Shown here: positions 58,080-64,000 of the stretch, piece by piece
How positions within the stretch are numbered: the stretch's first letter is position 1
Layout of the letters: each line of letters starts with the position of its first letter
DNA from: Algoriphagus formosus
GTDB taxonomy: Bacteria > Bacteroidota > Bacteroidia > Cytophagales > Cyclobacteriaceae
Assembly (NCBI RefSeq): GCF_002807035.1
Contig: NZ_NIUC01000001.1
Coordinates: 62,001-126,000, forward strand
Direction of reading: 5' to 3'
DNA: 64,000 bases
Notes under the pieces: generated by a model
Told to the model about the DNA's origin: nothing
What the model saw: only the letters and a program-made list of their open reading frames with translations
The model's database searches: none
Made by a program: the position numbers and the translations under genes

Positions 58080-59768
58080 TTAGTTGTTTGAAATAAAATT
58101 TGGATTACGGGTTGCAGAGATTGGGAAAGAACCAAACTGTGCGATGTTCATAGATCCGTCCATTGAGTTTCCAGAAATTTCTCCAGAAACGCTCACAGAA
58201 ATTGCCATTCCACCTGCGCTTACTTCAAAAGAGAAGCTCAACTGTGAACCCGAAATACTTACATCAGAAATGGGAGAGGTAGCCGTTCCATTTCCTGAAG
58301 GATCGTCATAAGTAATGGTTCCTGAATAATCATCTCCATCTTTTTCGATAGTAAGCTTTCCGCCAGAGCTTCCTGCAGGAGTCTCGGAAGTGTAGTCCCA
58401 AGTTCCAGCGACTTCTACAGTTGCTTCCCCGTTACCATTCTTCTTCTTGGTTTTAATTTCGTAATCGAAAATGCTTCCATCTGCGACCACATGCTTTATC
58501 TGAGAATCTTCACTGAAAATTGGACCGGTGGTGATTACCAGATTGGCAATTTTTCCTTGCTCCACCGTTCCAGCGATTCGATTCATTCCAATCATACTAG
58601 CAGCGTTGGTAGTCAAAGCAGCCATAGCCGCTGACTCAGTAAGTCCTGCTTCTATCATTGCACGAAGAGACTTCATCGCATCACTTGGCTTAGCATCAAT
58701 TGTAGAAAATGCGAATGCCACACCAGCTTCAGCTAATTTGCCTGCTTGTGCAATGGTGCGATCGTATGATTCTTTTACTCGGTCATATTGAGCTTGAACC
58801 GCCTCATCTACATCGTCTTTTTGACTTTTGATGGCTTTGTCATCAGGAGTTTCCAGCTTTAGTATGACTCCTACACCACTAGACTTTAGCAAATCAATTA
58901 CTTCATCATATTGCTCAAGTCCGTAAACCACCAATTTGAAACCAAGTTCTTTCTGAAGGCTGATTGCTCTGCGAACTTCCAAATCATTTTCAACTTCGAA
59001 AAAGACAGGTATCTGACCATTGACTACCTCGGTCATTGCCGAATAAGTCTGGTTAATTTCAGGACGGGTCACCCCGGAGTTGGAAGTAAAAGTTGCAATT
59101 CGGTCCTGAGTTAGATTAGTGTTTTTGTACACATCTCTAAACTTAGCCATGACGCCTACGGTAGTCCCAGGATACATTCCCCTAGATCCATTCAAGCTTG
59201 CAGCAAGTGCGGTGTTTGCTTTGATAAGATTGGTAGAGCCTTTGGTTCCTAAAACCATGATAGCACCTTTTCCAGCGATCATTCCTCCATCAGGAAGTAC
59301 ATGTGCCATGGTGAAACCAGCTTTTCTCAGATCATCTACCTGTGAAGAGCTGATGTCAAATTGATCCGTAGCTGATCTCCAAGGGGTAATACCTGCGATC
59401 TCATCTGGTGGGTTTGACGATACAAAATCGCTTGGCCTTTCCGGATCTTCTGGTTTTGTGATGCCAGCTTGAGAAGCAGCATCGATAAATCCTGGATAGA
59501 TATAAAGTGAGTCCCCTGCAATTACTTTTGCAGCTGCAGGAATAGTGACTCCAGATCCTACACTGATAATTACACCGTCTTTGACAACGATGGTAGCTTT
59601 TTGTCCTTCACTTCCGGGGGAAGCATGGACTGTGGCATTGGTGAATGCATAGGTTTGGGTGATAGGTTTCTGACCAGTGGGATCACTTTGTGCGAACAAA
59701 GTCCCACTGCCGAAAAGCCCCCATGCGAACAGACCCAAGAGGCCGGTTTTCCAAAGTGGTTTTTTCAT
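58080..59768 (-). CDS. Amidohydrolase-fold protein lacking the HxH metal site, with C-terminal beta domain (first of three)
   Basis: Starting at MKKPLWKT gives 562 residues with a signal peptide ending LFAQ. The amidohydrolase fold (about 40-445) is recognisable by YPGFIDAASQAG, and EQGKIANLVITTGPIFSED. The first metal motif has Ala98 and Gln100 where His is required, so it is likely inactive. A further beta-rich domain (about 460-560, starting VAGTWDYTSETPAGSSGGK, with SGTITYDD and ISGNSMDGS) is appended. It heads the three-gene operon and is followed 4 bp later by the intact amidohydrolase. Confidence 0.9.
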   Translation of the reverse strand: MKKPLWKTGLLGLFAWGLFGSGTLFAQSDPTGQKPITQTYAFTNATVHASPGSEGQKATIVVKDGVIISVGSGVTIPAAAKVIAGDSLYIYPGFIDAASQAGITKPEDPERPSDFVSSNPPDEIAGITPWRSATDQFDISSSQVDDLRKAGFTMAHVLPDGGMIAGKGAIMVLGTKGSTNLIKANTALAASLNGSRGMYPGTTVGVMAKFRDVYKNTNLTQDRIATFTSNSGVTRPEINQTYSAMTEVVNGQIPVFFEVENDLEVRRAISLQKELGFKLVVYGLEQYDEVIDLLKSSGVGVILKLETPDDKAIKSQKDDVDEAVQAQYDRVKESYDRTIAQAGKLAEAGVAFAFSTIDAKPSDAMKSLRAMIEAGLTESAAMAALTTNAASMIGMNRIAGTVEQGKIANLVITTGPIFSEDSQIKHVVADGSIFDYEIKTKKKNGNGEATVEVAGTWDYTSETPAGSSGGKLTIEKDGDDYSGTITYDDPSGNGTATSPISDVSISGSQLSFSFEVSAGGMAISVSVSGEISGNSMDGSMNIAQFGSFPISATRNPNFISNN

Positions 59769-60095
59769 TTGTGTGTTAATTTGATTGATTAAATCCAACT
59801 AGGATTTCTAGGAATTGACAAGTAAAAGCGCCTGAATGTTTGGAGTTTTTACTTATGTGCAAAATACCTGTTTGATTGATGGTTTATTTAAATGGTAAGC
59901 TAATAAAAGGAATTAGGGAATCCCGCTAGATTTTTTTTTGGTGGCAATTTTTTTGATCAATGGCAATTAATTGCTTTTTGTAGCAGCTATTTTGTTCTTT
60001 TATGATTGATATAAAAAATCCTGTCTATCGGCTCGGATTATAATTATTGGTATTTCCATTAAGTCATTATCTTTATTGGTCAAATCACCCAAAAA
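59769..60095. other. Divergent intergenic region, AT-rich
   Basis: These 327 bases between the amidohydrolase operon (minus) and the response-regulator operon (plus) contain no ORF I would call. A plus-strand promoter is annotated at 60047-60076. On the minus side, TATTTTG at 59860-59866 is one base short of a -7 box. A run of Ts (59932-59940) and the pair GGTGGCAA/ATGGCAAT are the other visible features. Confidence 0.45.
60047..60076 (+). promoter_or_regulatory. Promoter of the response-regulator operon
   Basis: TTG (60047-60049), 19 nt, then TATCTTTA (60069-60076; 7 of 8) fits the Bacteroidota promoter spacing. It lies 19 nt before the response-regulator ATG at 60096. Confidence 0.5.
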
Positions 60096-60455
60096 ATGAA
60101 GAAAATCCTGATTATAGAGGATGATTTATTGATCAGTAGTCTTGTTGATTTCCGACTCAAAAAGGAAGGGTATATTACTAAGTTGGTTGTAGATGGGAAT
60201 GAAGGAGTTGAAGCTATTCAGGAATTCAAACCCGATCTGATAATTACTGATGTAATGATGCCTTTCAAAAGCGGGATAGAGCTGATCCACTACGCTAAAA
60301 AAGAATTTCCTGATATACCCATCATCGTCTTGAGTTCATTAGGAGAAGAGGAGGGAGTTGTTTTGGAGGCTTTTCATCTTGGGGTAAGTGACTTTATTCC
60401 TAAGCCATTCAATCCCAATGAATTAGCTCTTCGTGTCAAGCGCGTACTAAATTAG
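60096..60455 (+). CDS. Single-domain response regulator (CheY-like)
   Basis: This 119-residue protein is a receiver domain with no output domain. The phospho-acceptor is D52 (LIITDVMMP), with D9 and D10 forming the acidic pocket, S80 (normally Thr/Ser) and K103 (IPKPF). It acts by protein-protein contact. Its stop is 1 bp from the start of a membrane HEAT-repeat protein, which is the likely target. The partner kinase is not in this operon; the hybrid kinase at 20692 is too distant to infer pairing. Confidence 0.95.
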   Translation: MKKILIIEDDLLISSLVDFRLKKEGYITKLVVDGNEGVEAIQEFKPDLIITDVMMPFKSGIELIHYAKKEFPDIPIIVLSSLGEEEGVVLEAFHLGVSDFIPKPFNPNELALRVKRVLN

Positions 60456-60456
60456 C

Positions 60457-62019
60457 ATGCTTAAAAAAATACCAGCACTACTTGCTCTGATCTTATTCTT
60501 TCAGATAGCTTCTGCTCAATCCTTGGATACTCTTTTTAAAAGTAAAGAGGATTTATTGCTTGATTTGAGTAAGCAAAGAGAAGTCAATTCGCTTGAATTT
60601 CAGTTTTTTTTACCGGATAGTATCCTTAATCAAGAGTGGATTAATAGCTCGGATTTAAATCTACAGGCAGTTAATGGAGGTTTTCTTACAAAAACCTTTG
60701 ATGACTGGTCAAAGTATGATTCCCTTCAAGGCATATTTCCACAAGCTAATTCCATTTTTTTATTGTACGGAGAGCCCACAAACTATGAGGGGGTCATTTC
60801 TTACCTGAATACACTTTACGCAACTGGTGATTTTTTACCGGTAAGCTTGCAGGAGGAATCAAATGAGTCTCTAATTCTGGCTGCCGTCAAAAGCATATAT
60901 GAACCTTATGATACACTTTCATCTTGGTTGGTATTTGATTGGAAATTGATCTGGGTTCTCGTGATTTTATCCTTATTCTTGATTTTAGCTTTGGGACTTA
61001 TTTTGGCTTTGGTCATTTTCAAAGCCCGTAGAAATCAGCGGGAGGAACTTCGAAAAGCTTATGACAAGGATATTATTGATCCTTTGACCACCATACTTTT
61101 CACACAAAGTCTGGAGGAATTAAAAGAAATGAAACCGGAAGAACTTAAGGAGATTTTTCCGGCCCAACTCTTTCCAAAGCCTTTATTCAAGGAAGTATTG
61201 ATAGAACGAATCATAGGGCTCAATAAAAAAATGAAAGGGGAGTTCAAGGGTAAATTGAAAGAACTCTACAAAAAACTGGATCTAATTAAAATCACTGAGA
61301 AAAACCTGAAGAGTAAAAAATGGTCCTATGTCACCACAGGGCTAGTACAGGTGAATGAAATGGATCTCTCAGAGCTTTTGCCAGAGGTAAAAAAGCACAC
61401 CAATTCAAAAAACTTTCATGTTCGTAGCAGTGCAGGAGCCACACTTCTCAACTTATCTCAGGAAGCTGACCTATCATTTCTTAAAAATCAAGACTATCCG
61501 CTTTCGGATTGGCAGCAGATGAATTACCTGCGAATCATCAAGTATGTACACCCTACCAAAAAACTGATGATTCATGAACTTTTCCAATCACCGAATGAAA
61601 GTGTTCGGATTTTTGCCATCAAGCTTGTAGCCTTTTTGGGAAGGTTTGATTTGATCGAACAAATAAAAATATTGGTTCCTAGTGCTCAAAACAGCGAAAA
61701 AATAGAAATCCTTCAAACCTACTTGACATTGGGTGCACACATGGAGGCTGAATTTATCAATGCGAATATTACCTCAGAAGACGAGGATGTTCAGAAAATG
61801 GCCATTAAAGTCGCTGGTAAAATAGGTGATGAAATCTCTGAAAAGATTTTGTTTCAGCTTTTGGAGGAGACATCCGACAGGGGAATAAGACTTCTAATCT
61901 TAGAAAGCCTTAAGGAATTGAATGAAGTTGCTTTTGAAAGTTATATTCAAGAGCATTCAAACCCGGAAAACCTTCAAATGAGAGAACAGCTTCTAGACCC
62001 CTTATTACAAAATGTATAA
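60457..62019 (+). CDS. Membrane-anchored HEAT-repeat protein
   Basis: This 520-residue protein has a signal-like N-terminus (about 1-20), a periplasmic stretch (about 21-160), a membrane segment (about 163-189) and a cytoplasmic part with HEAT-type helical repeats in the C-terminal 230 residues (for example VKKHTNSKNFHVRSSAGATL and SPNESVRIFAIKLVAFLG). It should be a scaffold tying the response regulator to the glycosyltransferase at the membrane (inference). Its last codons overlap the GT2 start by 8 bp. I know no named family for the whole chain. Confidence 0.85.
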   Translation: MLKKIPALLALILFFQIASAQSLDTLFKSKEDLLLDLSKQREVNSLEFQFFLPDSILNQEWINSSDLNLQAVNGGFLTKTFDDWSKYDSLQGIFPQANSIFLLYGEPTNYEGVISYLNTLYATGDFLPVSLQEESNESLILAAVKSIYEPYDTLSSWLVFDWKLIWVLVILSLFLILALGLILALVIFKARRNQREELRKAYDKDIIDPLTTILFTQSLEELKEMKPEELKEIFPAQLFPKPLFKEVLIERIIGLNKKMKGEFKGKLKELYKKLDLIKITEKNLKSKKWSYVTTGLVQVNEMDLSELLPEVKKHTNSKNFHVRSSAGATLLNLSQEADLSFLKNQDYPLSDWQQMNYLRIIKYVHPTKKLMIHELFQSPNESVRIFAIKLVAFLGRFDLIEQIKILVPSAQNSEKIEILQTYLTLGAHMEAEFINANITSEDEDVQKMAIKVAGKIGDEISEKILFQLLEETSDRGIRLLILESLKELNEVAFESYIQEHSNPENLQMREQLLDPLLQNV

Positions 62020-63475
62020 TTTTCTATTCTACCTTTTGATTGATGTTTTTGGGGTCATTTTTATGATTCTCAGTTTTTCTGTGGTCACACTCTATCTGCT
62101 GATCATGATCCTAAGTGCATTGGAAATGCGAGATTTCCGAAGGAAAAATCGATTTGCAGATTACCAGGATATTATCACGAGCCCAATAGCCCCCGGAGTT
62201 TCAATTTTGGCTCCTGCTTTTAACGAGGAGTCCAATATTGTACAGAACGTTAAAAGCCTATTGGCCCTTCACTATGGGAAGTTTGAAGTCGTGATTATCA
62301 ATGACGGTTCAAAGGATCAAACACTCAATCGTCTCATTGAGGCTTTTGAATTGAAAAAGACCTCTTTCTTTTATCAATCACAGATCGAAACTGCTCCTGT
62401 AAGAGGTATATATCGCTCTGAAAATAAATCCTTTAGAAGGCTTTGGGTAATTGATAAGGAGAATGGCGGGAAGGCGGATGCTTTAAATGCCGGAATCAAT
62501 ATTTCTACCATGGAAATCCTGGCTTGTATTGATGTGGATTGCATCTTGGCAAGTGACTCTATTACCCGGATGGTACGACCATTTATGGAGGAAACCAATA
62601 AGAAGGTAGTAGCAGTGGGCGGGGCGATTGGAATCGCCAACAACTGTGATGTCAAAGATGGAACGGTAACCAAGTATCGGGTACCAAAATCGAGAATCGG
62701 TAAGTTTCAAGTGGTAGAGTACTGTAGGGCTTTTTTGATGGGTAGGATGGCCTGGTCCCGGATCAATGGTCTGATGCTGATTTCGGGAGCCTTTGGGTTT
62801 TTCAAAAAAGACCTTGTGATGGCAGTGGGAGGGTATTTCCCAAAGACTGTCGGTGAAGATATGGAACTCGTCGTCCGTCTGCGACGCTACCTAGAAGAGC
62901 GCGATATTCCTTATCGGGTGGCTTTTGTTCCCGATCCGCTTTGCTGGACAGAAGTGCCTGAGGATGAAGAAGTCTTGGGCCGACAGCGAAATAGGTGGAT
63001 GCGTGGGACAATTGAAACTCTGCAGCTTCATAATAAAGTTGGATATAATTCTCGTTTTCGGGTTTTGGGCTTAGTATCCTATCCTTTTTGGTCTATTTTC
63101 GAAAAAATGGGGCCGATTTTAGAAATATCTGGCTTGATCTACACACTTATCCTCTTGTTGATAGGTGATTTTTCAGCTGTATATTTCTTCTCCTTAATAT
63201 TAATGATCTATTTCCTTTCCCTGCTTGTCTCTGCATTTAGCATTCTCTATGAGCAGATCGCTTACAATAATTACAAGGATAAAAATGACCTCAGAAGTCT
63301 GATCAGGACCATTTTGCTCGAGCCACTTTTTATTCACCCAAAGGTGGTCTTGTGGGGATTGAAAGGTCATATAGACTTCATTGCCGGCCGGGGAGGCTGG
63401 GGTAAGATGATTCGGGCAGGATTTAAAACTGCCGAGGACCGTAAAAACCTTGACACCCAATCCACTACATCATGA
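62012..63475 (+). CDS. Processive family 2 glycosyltransferase
   Basis: This 487-residue membrane enzyme has one or two N-terminal segments (about 5-36), a cytoplasmic GT-A domain, and two or more C-terminal segments (about 370-420). The catalytic set of processive synthases is complete: D98 (INDGS), D174 and D176 (IDVDC), the base D283 (GEDMELV) and QRNRW at 325-329. It resembles BcsA/PgaC/HAS-type polysaccharide synthases and should polymerise an exopolysaccharide across the membrane; sugar identity is unknown. It overlaps the HEAT gene by 8 bp and the TPR gene by ATGA. Confidence 0.95.
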   Translation: MYNFLFYLLIDVFGVIFMILSFSVVTLYLLIMILSALEMRDFRRKNRFADYQDIITSPIAPGVSILAPAFNEESNIVQNVKSLLALHYGKFEVVIINDGSKDQTLNRLIEAFELKKTSFFYQSQIETAPVRGIYRSENKSFRRLWVIDKENGGKADALNAGINISTMEILACIDVDCILASDSITRMVRPFMEETNKKVVAVGGAIGIANNCDVKDGTVTKYRVPKSRIGKFQVVEYCRAFLMGRMAWSRINGLMLISGAFGFFKKDLVMAVGGYFPKTVGEDMELVVRLRRYLEERDIPYRVAFVPDPLCWTEVPEDEEVLGRQRNRWMRGTIETLQLHNKVGYNSRFRVLGLVSYPFWSIFEKMGPILEISGLIYTLILLLIGDFSAVYFFSLILMIYFLSLLVSAFSILYEQIAYNNYKDKNDLRSLIRTILLEPLFIHPKVVLWGLKGHIDFIAGRGGWGKMIRAGFKTAEDRKNLDTQSTTS

Positions 63476-64000
63476 GAAAAGTTGCTCTTTTTCTTTCCTT
63501 CTTCTTAGCGACTCAATGGCTTGTGGCACAGCAAAGTCAGAACCCTGATCAACTCCTCCTGGATGCGCGCGAATTAATTTTTGATGGAAAATATCAAGAG
63601 GGTAGAAGAATTGCCTTCCGGGCTTTGGAGATTTCACCCACCTACGCGGATATTCTGATTTTGGTGGGTAGGAGTTATGCCTGGGAAGGAAAAAATGATT
63701 CTGCAAGTATTTACCTTGAGCGCGCAATCACTGCTTCTCCTAAATATGCTGATGGGTATTCAGCCTATCTAGATAATCTTAGCTGGGCTGGAGAATATCA
63801 AAGAGCTGGTGAGATTTTGAAAAGAGCAGAAAGCAATCTTGGTGATCCTTTGCCAGATGCCGTCGCCTACCGAAAATCAAGGCTTTTATATTATGAGGAA
63901 GAATACAATGAAGCCTATGATATTGCCCAGGCCTTGTTTGATAAAGGATACAAGCAGGAAGGAATACTAGGATATTTACAAAACCTTCAACGTTTGAGAC
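63472..64000 (+). CDS. Exported TPR protein, truncated by the window end (possibly YaiO-type)
   Basis: Reading from the ATG in the ATGA overlap with the GT2 stop gives an open frame to the window edge (176 codons, no stop). It has a signal peptide (MRKVALFLSFFLATQW, cleavage near VAQ) and TPR-like helical pairs (DGKYQEGRRIAFRALEISP, AWEGKNDSASIYLERAIT, WAGEYQRAGEILKRAE and YYEEEYNEAYDIAQALF). Exported TPR proteins followed by a YaiO-like outer-membrane barrel accompany GT2 synthases in Bacteroidota and probably help polysaccharide export. The barrel would lie beyond the window, so this assignment is tentative. Confidence 0.8.
   Translation, partial: MRKVALFLSFFLATQWLVAQQSQNPDQLLLDARELIFDGKYQEGRRIAFRALEISPTYADILILVGRSYAWEGKNDSASIYLERAITASPKYADGYSAYLDNLSWAGEYQRAGEILKRAESNLGDPLPDAVAYRKSRLLYYEEEYNEAYDIAQALFDKGYKQEGILGYLQNLQRLR

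Noticed and set aside
55372-59768. Pseudogene or assembly-duplication explanation for the three amidohydrolases
   Set aside because: All three frames are intact, with distinct signal peptides and sequences too divergent for a recent duplication, so loss of the HxH is not simple decay by frameshift.

Overview
The window looks like an ordinary chromosomal stretch of a free-living, aerobic, heterotrophic member of the Bacteroidota, most likely Cytophagales (Algoriphagus/Cyclobacteriaceae-like; inference from family content, not a database search). The signs are DUF4369-TlpA lipoproteins, a TonB receptor with a carboxypeptidase-like N-terminal domain, DUF5777 barrels, a near absence of Shine-Dalgarno sequences, and Bacteroidota-type promoter boxes (TTTG, about 19-20 nt, TAnnTTTG). 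No insertion sequence, prophage, CRISPR array, rRNA or tRNA gene was recognised.

Layout. 1-2266: fatty-acid degradation (end of an LCAD-type acyl-CoA dehydrogenase, acyl-CoA ligase). 2302-3054: DUF4197 protein. 3366-9915: arginine deiminase, alaS, gatB and a TlpA-like lipoprotein. 10015-12938: TonB receptor and partner lipoprotein. 13026-15237: sugar kinase and sugar porter. 15582-18959: fused isobutyryl-CoA mutase (IcmF). 19011-23541: OsmC protein, small protein, Cache lipoprotein, hybrid histidine kinase. 24085-26629: ilvE, cobalamin adenosyltransferase, LolD-like ATPase. 26691-32271: membrane/TPR protein, gatC, plsC, truncated haemoglobin and NfeD protease. 32449-36149: LysM protein, a repeat-bearing spacer and small conserved proteins. 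36159-41759: ATP-grasp enzyme, M17 aminopeptidase, esterase, aceK. 42164-47389: Nudix hydrolase, DUF819 carrier with a small ferredoxin, YbjQ, and a Rieske/YceI/DUF5777 operon. 47478-59768: glycosyltransferase, WYL regulator, subtilase, M28 peptidase, NlpC/P60 hydrolase and three tandem secreted amidohydrolases. 60096-64000: response regulator, membrane HEAT protein, processive GT2 synthase and a TPR protein cut by the window edge.

How the genes work together. IcmF (15582), the adenosyltransferase that makes its cofactor (25299), IlvE and acyl-CoA dehydrogenase are functionally linked through branched-chain and fatty acyl-CoA metabolism, although they are not one operon. AceK implies a regulated glyoxylate shunt elsewhere, which fits growth on fatty acids. 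The secreted subtilase, M28 peptidase and amidohydrolases form a peptide-processing neighbourhood.

The most notable items are: three tandem amidohydrolases of which two have lost the metal-binding HxH; a signal-controlled exopolysaccharide-type operon at the right edge; a recurring arrangement in which a promoter -7 box sits 4-5 nt before the start codon in at least seven genes, suggesting leaderless mRNAs; and a possible repressor-controlled small RNA between aceK and the Nudix gene.
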